Made by a program: the position numbers and the translations under genes. DNA of 64,000 bases. Origin: Anaeramoeba flamelloides (Eukaryota > Metamonada > Anaeramoebidae). The notes beneath the pieces were generated by a model, which saw only the letters and a program-made list of their open reading frames with translations, had not been told where the DNA came from and made no database searches. Shown here piece after piece: positions 45,960-58,797 of this stretch (within the stretch, counting starts at the first letter, position 1; every line of letters starts with the position of its first letter). The DNA is taken from NCBI GenBank assembly GCA_027625915.1, contig JANTQA010000042.1, positions 4,104,001 through 4,168,000 on the forward strand. The letters run 5' to 3'.

Positions 45960-46165
45960 AAAATATTAGCTCTAAAATTTACTCTCTTGTTTTTTGGACA
46001 AATTTTTCAATTTGATCGTTCTTTTTCAGAATTTTTTTTTTAAATAAAAGAAGTTTAAGAAACTGATAACAGATTAAAGTATGGTTTATTGTTGGTTTCT
46101 TAATTGGTTAATGTAGGGGTCTTTAAGAAAATTGAAATACACGTTTAATCGTGAGACACAGATTT
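45960..46165. repeat. Dispersed repeat family 4, copy C
   Basis: Shares GTTTATTGTTGGTTTCTTAA-type sequence and AAGTTTAAGAAACTGATAAC with 10080-10330, and upstream AAAATTTACTC blocks. Boundaries undefined. Confidence 0.5.
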
Positions 46166-46949
46166 TAGTAAGTTTGTTCATGTTTGCTTTGATATAAGTA
46201 GAATATTTATCAGAATTTACATGAACCTGAACAGAAATAACCTAAAAAAGTTTACGATTTAACAATTTGATAGATATGTTTTGGGGAAGTTCCGGTTATT
46301 GTTGTTTTTGGAATCGTTTAAATTGATCTCTTATTTATTAAATTCAAGTAAAAAAACTCTAATAGATCAAGTTCAATTGAAGTTTTTCAATATTTTTAGT
46401 AAAAGTTATAAAAGATTACTATTGATCTCAAAATAAATGAAACAAAATTTTCTTTCAGATAAATATAACAAGATTATTTAAATACCAAAAATTTTAAATT
46501 TTGCAATCCATAAATCAGTTTAAATTCTTGATTTTCCTTTTTAGGATTGTGGAGCTTTGATGTTTTATTTTCATTCTACGTCTGGAGATTATTTTGGATA
46601 GCTCAATGAAAATTTTGATCTTTGTATTTTACAATTAACCGTATTCACTAATTTATGAGGAAAAAAAACTCTTAATTATTTTGAAGAGAGAAGATGATTT
46701 GAAACAGAGGGAAACAGTTAATACTCCAAAAAAAAGAAGTCACTTTTTCATCTCTGATAGAATGATACTCTGAAAAAAAAAGTAATATTACGTAATTAAG
46801 GAAAAATTTAAAATAAAAAAAAATACTTTTATTTTTTTTTTTTTTTCCATAGACTTTCTTTTTTATAAATCTCACTTTTCTTTTTTTTTTTTTATCCACA
46901 ACACTAATCAAAAAACATTACAATAATTGTAAATAAACCGTCTTAATTT

Positions 46950-49900
46950 ATGGATGATCCAAAAGCAAAACAACAAATAATAACACCTGATGGACAAGCA
47001 AAATTCAAATTTTTGCGATTTTCTGAAAAATTAGAAAGAGTGGACATTGATGTTACTCAAAAAACACATTTAGTCTCGTTAGAGCCAGTCAAAGGAACGG
47101 GATCCTTTTTTAATGAAAGGCTTCAAGACTTGAAAACAATCAACTATACAAAGGAATATCGTGATTTGTATTATAGTCTCTCGGGTCTAGTACCAACTCT
47201 GTCACATATTTTATTACACAAACCCAAAATCGTCTCCATTTTAATCAAGAAATTATCCAAGGATAGCCGAAACTCGTTGAAGGAAAATTTGTCGCTGATC
47301 GAATGCCTGGCAAGGGATTTAGGATCGGATCTCTACTCTGAATTCAATAGGCTTTACCGAGCCATTTTCCAGCAGCTGGACAAGCAATCAACACAGAACA
47401 TGGAAGCGATTTTCAGCACCCTTATGTTACTCTTCAAACACATGAGCGAGCCCCTGCTCAAGAATTGGAATAAGTTGTACCGCAAGGCGCTCCCATATTT
47501 GGGCGACCGAAAGCCATTTATTAGAGAATACATGTCCAAGTGTCTTCGATTTTTGTTACGGAAGCTCAAGGGCGATCAATTAACCAACGCAATCAAATTC
47601 ATTTTCGAAGTGAGTGTTTCCAAACGATCTTTAGAATTAAATACAGGCCTCTCTTTTTTATTTTCCTCAGCGGTTAAGGGTGTGAAGAGGCAATTACACT
47701 CTTGCCATTCAAGGCTTTTACCAATTGTAATTCAAAGTCTTCGATATCAATTTTTACCACGTGTTTTGGAAAAATGTATCTCGAAAGAAAATTTCTTGGA
47801 TATCGAAACAAGATTCAAGATCGTTCGTTCGTCTTTTCGTATTATTATTCGACATGTCACACCAAAAGAAGCAGAAAAGATCATAAAATTTTTTTGGGAT
47901 GAAGTCGATTACATTCTCAATAGCCAAATAAGCAATATGAAGAAATTGAAGGTTACAAAAGACAATTTTTTAAAGCACCTCAATTCACTATTATTTATTA
48001 TTAATGATTGGTTTGATTTCAGAACCGGGTTTTTAATTAACGATTTATCGGGCATTTTTGAATTATTAACAAAATTATTTTCACCAACCAAAAATCTTCT
48101 TGACTTATCAACCAATCTTGAGAAAATGGATGAAGAGAATGAAGAAGAAGATGAAAAAGAAGAAAAAGATTCAAGTATTAATATGATCTCTGAATCTAGT
48201 TTAGATTTATTAGTTACATTAATCAAAGTTTATGAAAAAAGGGATGAGGTTGAAAAGCATCATACTGAATTAAATCAAATTTTCAAATTGTTATTTACAA
48301 ATGGGGATACAGAGCAAGTAACTCGTTTCATAAGAGGAATATGTAATTGGGAACATTATAGTGAATATATTTTACCCTTTGTGGTTGAATTTTGTGCAAC
48401 AAGATTAAATAAAAATGATAAATGGGAATTAGTATATTTTTTGTATGAAATTGCTTCAGAGAAACCAGAAGTATTATCCAGCAAGAATAAAAAAGAAATA
48501 TGGGATCAATTATTAAAAGATTTACTTGGATTATTAAAGGACAATTTTATAATAATTAAAAAGGAAATTAATGATGATCAAAAAAAGGCAAAATTGATCG
48601 AAATAGAAAAAGCCAAACAAAAAGAACAAGAACAAGAACAAGAAAATGAAAATGAAAATGAAAATGAAACAGAAAAAGAAAACGAACAAGAAATTGAAAT
48701 AGAAGAAGAAGATGAAGAAGTAATGATTGAAAAATTTAAGAAAAAAAAATATGGCAAATATTTTAATTTAGAATCCAAAATATGGGTCTTAATTAAATTG
48801 TTAAAATTAATTGAAATAGAATCAAGAAATGTAATTACAATATTATTAAATATTAATTTACAATTAATCAATTTTTTTTTAAAAACAATTAAAAATTTAG
48901 ATGATCTGGAAGAAGAAGAAAGCCAAATTAAAAAACAATAGATTGATCATTATAGGGGGAATGTTTATATTTATTTTCGAAAAATTATCAAAAAATGAAA
49001 AATTATTTTTCAAAAAAAAAAAAAAAAAATTTCTATAAACAAGTTATCCAACATTTATTAATGGACCATTCTGATTTACCAGAAATACTTGCTGCCACAG
49101 ATCATTTTTTGGAGTGGAATTTGACGTCGAAAGATATTGATAAAGAGACTATCTTTTCAATAATCAACACGCTGAGCAAAGGATTGTTATCAAACTCAAA
49201 TAAATTAAGAGTTTCCATTTTAAAAAATATGGTAACCTTTGAAAAAATATTAATGGAATTGGACCAAATGAATTACAAGTCAACAGTTTTCCAAACATGT
49301 CTGGAGGTTGAAGAGATTCCAAACAATATCCAAGAGGAAAGAAAAAAAAATCTTACGATTAAACAATATTATTAATGATTTGGAATATAAGCGAATACCA
49401 AAATACATATTGCCAATTATTTGTAGATATACAATTGGGCTATACCATGTCAGGTTTTCCATTTTATGGCCAGTGGCGATTGAACTGATTGAAAATTTGG
49501 TTAAAATTGATTTTAAAATCTTTTGGGAAGTGGCAATTCAACAAGTTAATAAAAGTTTGGAACAAAAAATTATTGATCAGCAACTAAGACAAGAAAAACG
49601 GATTGAAGAAAGGTTGTTAAACAAAGAAAATACCAAATTCAAAAAACGAAAAAATAAGAATAAAAGCCAATTCGACAAAAATAATTATTTCTATAAGGAA
49701 AGATTATTATATAGCTCATTAAATCTCTTTGAGAGGCTATATCACAAGGCAATCCAAAGAGACAAGAATTTTATAGATTATCAGAATTACTTTAGATTAT
49801 TAATCAAGTCTTTGGAACAAAAAAACTTTTTGGAAAAAATCCAGAATTCACATAATAAAGAATTAGTAGAAATTTTCCTTCAAATCATACACTCAAGGGA

Positions 49901-51764
49901 GTATAACAATAAAAATAAAAAAAAGATTGTACAGCAAAAAATGAAATTTCTATTAGATTTTTTCAGTAAATTTACAAGTTTACAAAATCTCCATAAAAAG
50001 GAAGAAATCCAATATATATTGATCAATTTATTGAAACATTCCGATAGCAAGATCCAACTTGGTGCCTTAAAATGTTTAAGTTTATTCCCAAGCAATAAGG
50101 TTATCAAATATTATAATGTTTTGGAAAATTTTATTAAACCAGAGGCATATAAGGATCAAATTCTCAAATTTAATATTAATTACAATTTCGACCAAACAAA
50201 AACAAAGAACACGAGACGAATAGACGACGATATTATAATTAAAAGCAAGAGTAAATCCAATAATAATGATGATGATAATGATGATAATGAAAACAATCTG
50301 CATAAGCAATACAGCTATACATTTCTCTTAAAGGAGGATCGAAAAGAAATCTTACCACTTATTGTTAGGGTGCTTTATCCAAAATTATTTTCAGGTAAAG
50401 GGAAACATTTGAAAAAAAACGATATCTCAACGAGAAGATCAAGTATTTTATCTTATTTTATCGGATTAGATAAAACTGAAATTGGAATTTTAATTGATTT
50501 GCTGACAAAGCCCTTTCAGAGGATTGAAAGTTATGAACAATTAGACGATTATTTAAATTCCAGAATCATGGTCAATTCAAGTACCGAGAAGGGGTTTTTA
50601 TTAATGTTAGAACATCTAATCAAATATTTGGGTAAATTATTATCCAAATCCATGCCAAGAATTTTAATGCTCATTTGCTTTATTTTGAAAAAGGGAATTA
50701 ATGAACAAGATCAAGAAGTAAGATCATACTGTATTAAAAGGATTTGTCAAATAATCGAAAGATTTCCAAATTTTGATTTCCATACCCATTTTTTTCCCAA
50801 ATTTTTTTTGAAATTTCAAAACAATTATTTGAAAATATCAAAAACGGTAGTCAAGAATTACAAAACAGTTTAATTTTTTTATTAACACTCACTCGAAGCG
50901 AAAAGCTATCAAAAGTTTTATTTATTAAAGACTTCTTAATTAATAACTTGATCAGTTGTTTTACTTCAGAATACTCGACAAAGGTTGTAATTAAATGCTG
51001 TTTAGAAATATTTAATCGAATTGTCAGCTATGCTGGTTATGACGAAGAAATCGCAGTGTTCTTTAAGCAATATAACATTTATGATAAATTCTTGAATTCT
51101 TTAATAATTGTAATGAAAAGAGACAATAACAGAACCCTGATCCAGGGACTTACAGAGAGTAAAAATTTTAAACAAAAAAACAAATTTAGGAAGAAGCATA
51201 GCTCCTTTTCCGTAATTGCACAAAAGGAATTGTTTTTGTTATACAAATTAAGTAATTATATTGAAAACGCTGGCCAAGCAAAGATATTTATCGAGCTAAT
51301 TAGTCCCTTTTTTGATTTCAAAATCAAATCTTCCATTAAAATTAGAAATCAAATGATATCAATTTTTTATAATATGTTAAAATTAATTGAAAACCCCATC
51401 AAATATTTAAATTTAATTTCCACTTTCTTTTATTTATTGCGGACAAAAAATGAAAGAGACCAATGCTTGGAAATGTTTAAAACTTTCAGTAAAAAATTAG
51501 ATTCTTTAAATTTGGAAATTAATTTTTTAAATCATTATAAAATATTAAATCTGATGAACAGTTTTAAAAAAAAATCAGTTAAAAAGGAAATAAATATTGA
51601 TCACAGAATCAAAGGATATACTACTTTACAAGATTACATCAATAATAATATGGCAAGTTTTGAAAATTATCTAAAAAATGAAGAAAAAAATTTAAAGAAA
51701 AGTAATGATACGAAAGCAGAAAATAATAAAGATATTGATATTGAAGATAATGACACTAATAATG

Positions 51765-51811
<47 letters not shown>

Positions 51812-54800
51812 CAAGATGATGAGGATGATGACGAAAAGTATTTAAAAAATTTACAAATTGAACAATTAAAACCATTTATTTATACAATTATTTATGATTT
51901 CTTTTTCATTCATGATAATACTGTTAAAGAACTAGCATATAACACTTTGCAATTGATAATTAAAGTATCAACTCAAGAATATATTAAAATTTTGAAAGGT
52001 TTTATTAATAGAGGAATAACAAGCAACAATGTGGGAATTAAAAAATTTTCAATTCAATTATTACAATCATTTGGTTATGTAAAATTCGATGATCAATATT
52101 TGTATCCAGAGTTAAATAAAATATTAAAATATGAGAAAAATTTTTTTAAAAATATTTCCGACATTAATTTAAAAAACAGATTGGATTCGATCAAAAAATT
52201 TAAATATATATATATCAAGTATTTTGAATCAAATTTAAATATCAATTTATATATTAAAATCTTCACTGGTCTTTTATCATTACGACCATCAAAAAATGAT
52301 AAAACAAACAAATATCAAGCAATTGTTAAAGAAACAATAAAAACCTTAGGTAAATTATCTGTCAAAATGTCTTGGAAGGATTATTTTGAATATTTGTCAA
52401 ATTTTATTTGGCAAATTAAAAAAAAATAAAGAAAGGCTTGATTTGAGAAATCATTATATTCAAATTGTAACCATAATTTTAGAAAACTTCCATTTTAATT
52501 TGCATGATAAAAACAATAATAACAATAATAGCAAAAAAAGGATTGAAAATGAAAATGAAAACGAAAATGCATCAAAAAATAAATTAATGAAATATAATGA
52601 AAAAATTGATCAAGGGGAAATTTTATACTCATTCGAAAACAGAATTTTGCCAATCATTTTCGATTTGTTAACTGAAGGACAAACTTTTGAAATCGTTTTT
52701 AGTCAAATCTCAGTCTGTGTCGTCAAAATATTATTATTTTTCCCAAAGCACAAATTAAATGAACAATTATCCAAAATCATTACGATTTTAGCAGCTGGGT
52801 TGGTGAAAAAAAACCAAAACCATAGAGACAGTTATCGTAAATCGCTAAATGATTTAATAAAATTATTAGGGGCCGATTATTTCTTATTTTTTGTTGGAGA
52901 ACTGCAAAGTAATTTAAAAGAAGGTTATCAAGTACATGTTTTGGGTTATACAATAAATTCCTTATTAAATGCTTTAATTGGCAAATATCTATATGATAAA
53001 AAGCATTTAATTGAAGGCAATAATGAGATTGAAATGGAAAAGAAGGGGGAAGAAAAAGGTGGGGAATCGGAAGATAAATCAGAAGGAAAAGAAAATATAG
53101 AAGAAATAAATGAAGATGAAAAAGAAAAAGATGAAAAGGGAAAAGAAAAAGATACGAAGACTGAGATTGAGATGGGAATGGAAATTGAAAAACAGGAAAA
53201 AAAAAATAAAAAAAAAATCAAAGTCTTAATAAAAAATGGAGAATTAGATTATTGTATTCCATTATTAATGAAAGTTTTTATAAATGATATGTTTGGCGAA
53301 GTAGCTAAGGAAAGAAGAATCTCAAAAATTACAAATTCAATGAAAGAAACCAAATATTGTACGTCCTATCATAGTTTAGAATTGATTTGCTCAGTTATTA
53401 ATTTTGAAAATACAATTTTAAATATCATTGAACCATTACATGGGGTATTAAATAAACATCCTAATATTAAAACAACAAATAAATTAATTCGAGCATTTAA
53501 ATCAATCAGTAGTGGGCTATTAATTAATAATTCGATGAAAATAGAGGACCTGTGTACTTTTTGTTATAACAAATTAAATGAATATTATAGCATGGAATTC
53601 CCATATAAATATAGGAATAATACTGATAATGATGATGATGATGATAAAATGGGCAACAATAAAAATAAAAATGGTGGCGAAGATGACGATATTGAAGCAA
53701 ATTTAACAAAGGAAATCCGAAAAGAAATGAAAAAAGATATTTTAATTGATACGGAACCAAGAAAAAAAAGGATGATTGAAAAAAAAAAAGAATATTATTT
53801 ACAAAACGTTCATATTATCAGTGAATTTAGTTTGCAATTGTTAAACAAATTTTTAAAAAATAAAATAGTCATTGATTTGGAGGACGATGAATCACTTCAA
53901 ATGATCGATCCATTTATCAAATTATTAATTCAAGGATTGAAATCCAAATATGATCAATTAAAAATTAATTGTTTGAAAACTTTAATCACCTTGACAAGAT
54001 ATTCGAAAAATATTCCAAGTTTTTTGACAGAGTTGGAATACATCCAAAGAAATATATTAGGCATTATTGTTAAAAACTCGGGTACTAGGGGCTCATTGGG
54101 GCAATACTCCTTGAAATTATTTGTCAAAATCATTTTGACATTTAAGCAAATAAATTTAGACAATACACAATTGAATATATTATTAAATTTTGCAAAGACG
54201 GATTTGGACGATCCCGAGCATATCAATTCAACATTCAATTTACTGGATTCCATTTTGACTTTAAAAAAAATCTCACCAATTTTATATGACATCATCGACA
54301 AAATATTTGAGTTATTAGTCAAGAACAATTTGGATAATATTAAGCAAAGATGTTTAAAATTCTTGTCCAAATTTCTAAATAATTTCCCAATCGGCAAAAA
54401 TAGATTAAAATATCATTTACACTTTTTGATACAAAATTTAAATTATCCCATGGAATTTGGGCGAGAATCCATCTTGGAATTAATGGGCTTACTTATCGAA
54501 AGCTGGCCAATTGAAAGGTTGGATACCTTTACTGAATTTTTATTTGTTCCTTTGGTATTGCAAATGGTGAATGATCAAAGCACAGTGGTCAGGAAAATGT
54601 GCGCAATAATAATTAAGCAAATAATTGAGAGGGTTGATTTCAACAGAAGAAAAAATCTAATGACCATTTTAATGAATTGGTTCCAAAATTCGAATAAAAT
54701 TTTGGTGAGAAGAACTGCTGCGCAAACTGTTGGATTGTTCATCGAACAATTATCCAAAAAGAATTTCCACACCTTTTTAGACTCTTGTTGGAAGGAATTG

Positions 54801-55982
54801 ACTCAATGTTTATATGGGCTTATGAAAAGGAAAAAAAACCTTGCAAATAATAAAAAAAGAAGAAGGAAAAATAATTTTAAAGATACTGAAACCAAGAAAC
54901 ACGAATGGGAATTACTTTATTATTTGTTGAATACAATAGAGAAAATATTAAAAGAATTCCCTATAATATTTGAAAGTGATTTAATTGATAATAAAGAGAA
55001 GAGAAGGAAGGAAAGGCAGGAGAAGAAGAAGAAGAAGAAGATACAAGAAAAGAAGAAGAATAAAAAGAAAAATAAGGGGGAAGAAGAAGAAGAAGAGGGA
55101 GAAGAAGAAAAAGAAGAAAGTGAAGTAAATAAGAAACAATATAATTACCAAATCGGGAGATTGCTACAAACAATTCAAAAACTATTACTCTATGAACACC
55201 ACTGGGTAAGACTACAAGTAGACAGATTATTTGGAACATATTTTGCCTATGTCAAAAAGAATTTGGATCAAAATAAAGTTGTTAAAAGTAACTATTTAAA
55301 TCAAAACGAAAACACCATCTATAATTTATTCAAAAACTTTTGCTCGCAATTAATGAATAAAACGGTCGAAGACAAAATTACAGAGCAGATAACTAAAAAT
55401 ATCTTATTCCTAATTATTTATGAAAAAAGCCATAATAATGACGCCTCAATAAACTGGGTAATTAAAAGACTAAGTTTTCTCTCTCGAAACGCAGACATCT
55501 CCATCCAAAGGCCAATCTTTCAATTGTTTGCGTTATTGATCAAAAATTTCTTTGATAACAACGAAATAGAACAGCATCTAAGCTCAATAATAATACCCAT
55601 TTTTAGAACAATCAATCGTTTGTCAAGAGACCGAAAGCATAAAAAATTTTATCAAAAGAATTTAATTCAAGAGCACGTGCAATTTTGTAGACAAATCCTA
55701 GAAATTTTAAAAGAATCTGTTGGTACAATCAGCTATTTAAAAACCTTTGAAGAAATTAAAGCTAATTTCTTTAACAAAAAAAAGTACAAAAAATCACAAA
55801 TGGCAATCGAAGCAGTCGTCAACCCTGAAAAAACAAAATTAAGAAACTATAAAAAAATGGTCAAGCAGCGCGAGAAAAAAAAACGTAGAATTGATATGTT
55901 TAGAAACGACCGTGGTTCATTGCCAATAATGGCTTCAAAGGATAAATCTAAACAAATCAAATCTTTTAAAAAATTTAAATAG
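46950..55982 (+). CDS. UTP20: UTP20 (DRIM), U3 snoRNP / SSU processome component, read in successive frames
   Basis: UTP20 is a giant HEAT-repeat protein of the nucleolar small-subunit processome, needed for 18S rRNA processing. Reading blocks are 46950-48941, 48995-49375, 49308-50873, 50948-52429 and 52386-55982. Together they cover about 3010 codons, somewhat more than the 2785 of human UTP20. The N-terminus (FKFLRFSEKLERVDIDV, LARDLGSDLYSEF) and C-terminus (INWVIKRLSFLSRNADIS, then a basic tail KKYKKSQMAIEAVVNPEK) match the family, as do CLEVEEIPNNIQ and LYHVRFSILWPVAIELI inside. Insertions rich in Glu/Lys/Gln (48600-48725, 53010-53220), Asn (51753-51810) and Lys/Glu (54990-55130) add length. 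The frame changes fall at homopolymers: A6 48930-48935 and A18 49012-49029, A9 49342-49350, T7/T8 50789-50809, A9 52418-52426. No good GT-AG intron explains them. They may be assembly indels, or the gene may be damaged or frameshifted in translation. Confidence 0.9.
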
Positions 55983-56334
55983 ATTTTAATCTTTCTTTTC
56001 CTTCTTTCTTTTTTTTTTTTTCTTTTATTATTTTATATATAAATAAATTGATTTTTAATTTTAGAGTAAAAAACTATTTTAATTTTTAATTTTCTGTTTT
56101 TTTTTTTTTTTTTGGAGATTTATTAATTTTAGGTTGGAAGTGCAGAGTATTTTATTTAAAAAATGGGGGATTTGTTCAGGCTATAAATACAAAGTTTTTC
56201 CTATGTAAACTAGATCTAGTGTTGAAAAGGTTGTATCAATTTTAATATTATTATTTTATTTTTTTCCAAAAAAAAATTTTTCTTTTTTTTATTTTAGTAT
56301 TGAAGAGTGGTGATTTTCTAATTATTTGAGGTTT

Positions 56335-56670
56335 GTCGTTAGGTTTTTTTTAATTTTTGTTTTGATTAGAAAATCAATATCTTTATCGAAATAAAAACAA
56401 AAAGTAAAAAAAAACCGCCTTTTGCTTTTCCAGGATTTAAAAGAATTGAGTAAAATCTTTGATTTTTCTCTATTCTTTTGAATTATTGAAAAGCTACGCA
56501 CTTGACGGCATTCCTCGTTAGGTTTTTTTTAATTCGAAAAATAAACCGAAAATTAAATTAATTTAAGGTTTATTTCTCAAATAAAAAAAAAACTAGAACA
56601 AAACCTAACGAAAATCTATCGATTTTCCAAATAAACTCAAAATTCAAAAAAAACCTAGGCACCCAAAGGA
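56335..56670. repeat. Cluster of short palindromic repeats
   Basis: Units begin CGTTAGGTTTTTTTTAATTT (56338 and again 56517). A hairpin unit pairs GCTTTTCCAGGATTTAAAAG with CTATTCTTTTGAATTATTGA (about 56424-56495). Spacers read ACGCACTTGACGGCATT and CCTAGGCACCC. Same family as at 36.2-36.7 kb. Confidence 0.65.
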
Positions 56671-58562
56671 ACTAATACTGCACTTCCTAATATTTCCAAA
56701 CCCGTATTTTGAATTTTTCCCTGAGATATAATGTAAACAAGTTTAATAGCTCATAGGATAGCTTTTCTTTCAAACTTGAAAAGAAAAAAAATTATTTCGA
56801 AACAAAGACAAGAGAAAGTCAAAACAGAATCAAGATATGAATGAAATTAAAACAAATAAGAAAATAAAAAAACAGGTAAAAGATATTATTAAAGGTGTTG
56901 TTTTTTTCCCTGGATGTTGATTGGGTTAGTGGTTTTCTTTTATCTGGAAAATTTCTGGATTGTTAACCTTCCTTTATTTTAATAAAATTGTCTAAATCTT
57001 TGACTGGTTATATGACAAATGAAATTGTTTACTTTATCAAGTATTTATTTAAAACTTTGTGGATAAAGTTACAACTCTAAATACACAGGTTTTTTCAGGG
57101 AAAAAGTTCCCTTTTTAGAACTTTATTTTAATTTATTTGTTTTTTTTTTTTTTTGAAAGTAAAGATTCAGCTCGTTCCAGTCTCTAATACTTTTTTTTTT
57201 TAATTTTTATTTTGTTATTTTAAATATGTAAGTTTTATAAATGCATGTGTTCCCAAAAGTCCAGTCTGAGATACTAACACAGTATAATTAACATAGTCCA
57301 AATACGTACTGGCAATATTGTTGGGAAATTTCAATTTGATTACCCTTGGTTGGTTCTAAATAGCACCAATTCAATGTAGTTTTTTCTGCAAAGTTACATA
57401 TATCGACTTCAATTTTTTTTAAGAACTAAACCCAAAAGGAGTTATTAATTCTTATAATATTTTTTTTTATTCCTTTTATCACTAATCAACATTTAAAACC
57501 TGGATAAAACGTGGAGAATTAAAAAAAACTTAAAAAAGGGAATTTGAAAAAAGTAAAAATTAGAAAAAAAAAAAAAATAGTAATATTTACATTTTTCATT
57601 TTGCAGTGAATTAGTATTAGGTTTTAATTTAATAATTCTTTGATTTTGAAAAATTATTGGGTATTAGGTTAAATCTCTGATTTTACACTATTTTTTAAAA
57701 TTAAGAAAAACTACTGTTGTTTTATTTTTTTTACATATATTTTTGTATAGAAAGTACATTGTTTTTCTAAAAAAAATCTTGAAATCTAGAAAAAAATGAG
57801 AACTCTATAACAATATCCTTATTTTTTTAAATCTTTTTTGGATAAATATATAGTTAGTTAACATATTTCTTTAATGAATATCATAAACAATCTAAATTAA
57901 TTATTTCTATTAGATTTCCAATTGGGATTTTATTAATCGGTTCTTAAGAAAAAAACAAAAATTAAATTTTTCATTATAGTTTCAATTTAACTAGTTTTAT
58001 TATTATTTTAATTCTGGTGGAATAATTATTTAAATAAAATTAAAGATCAAAAACAAAATTTTTTATATTGTAAAATTATACAACTTAATATACCTTTATC
58101 TTATAGTAATTTCTATTTGTTTTTTTAACTTGAATTGTGATCCTAAGGGGGGTAGTTTATTTTTTTAATCAAAAAAAAAAAATAAAATAAATAAAGGTTC
58201 AATTAATAATCCGTATTATGAATAAAAGTTCATTTAAAAAAAAAAAAATGAAAATGAAAAATGTTAAAAGTTTTTTCAAAAATGAATTTTGTTTTTCTTC
58301 ACATCAGAGATGTTGTCAATTTTTTTTTTATTTTCAATTAAATCAAAAAGTAAAATTCTTTCAATTATTTTGATAGGAAGTATGGTCTTTAGATTTTTTG
58401 CTCCGTTTTTTTTTTTTTCTATTCAATTTTTCCTTTTTTATAATAAAATGAATGGGATTTTCGAATAATAATAATAAAGCGCAGTTAAATTTTATAGTGT
58501 TTTATGTTTATGAATAAAACATTTTTAAAAGTGTAGGTATGGTGTGTATGCAGAGTGGCATG

Positions 58563-58586
58563 TATATATATATATATATATATATA
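58563..58586. repeat. TA dinucleotide microsatellite
   Basis: Twelve TA units, flanked by TGTG-rich sequence, downstream of the DIL-domain gene. Confidence 0.9.
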
Positions 58587-58797
58587 CGTTTTCCTGTAAT
58601 TATATGCGCAGGAATATGTGTATAATTGGTGTATTTAATTTTTTTGATCCATTATTTATTTCTTCAAAACATTTTTTTATATGTTTTTGGTATTTTTTTT
58701 TTTTTTTTTCCAAAAGTCCAGTAATATCTATCAAAATAATTTAAAAGGTATAATACTTTTTAGAGTTAATGTTATTAAAATCAAAAATAAAAAATAA

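Larger units (their letters stand above)
42973..46949. other. Divergent intergenic region between Dbp5-like and UTP20 genes
   Basis: A 4 kb spacer that must contain both promoters. It holds two dispersed repeat copies (43940-44140, 45960-46165) and a Tc1/mariner-derived element (44940-45458). A T5A-type simple repeat is at about 44447-44490. The frames at 43863-44144 and 45671-45862 have no recognised domain. Confidence 0.65.
55983..58797. other. Convergent intergenic region
   Basis: Spacer between the 3' ends of UTP20 and the DIL-domain gene. It contains a palindrome cluster (56335-56670), a faint related piece near 57640-57720 and a TA microsatellite (58563-58586). No gene recognised. Confidence 0.7.

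Noticed and set aside
48942-49031. A short intron as explanation for the first UTP20 frame switch
   Set aside because: The GTTTAT donor lies after an in-frame TAG and its phase does not fit the AACAAG acceptor; no other GT gives the needed phase.
46950-55982. A variant genetic code with reassigned stops
   Set aside because: TAA and TAG end other clear genes at the expected C-termini, and the UTP20 blocks change frame rather than reading through a stop in one frame.
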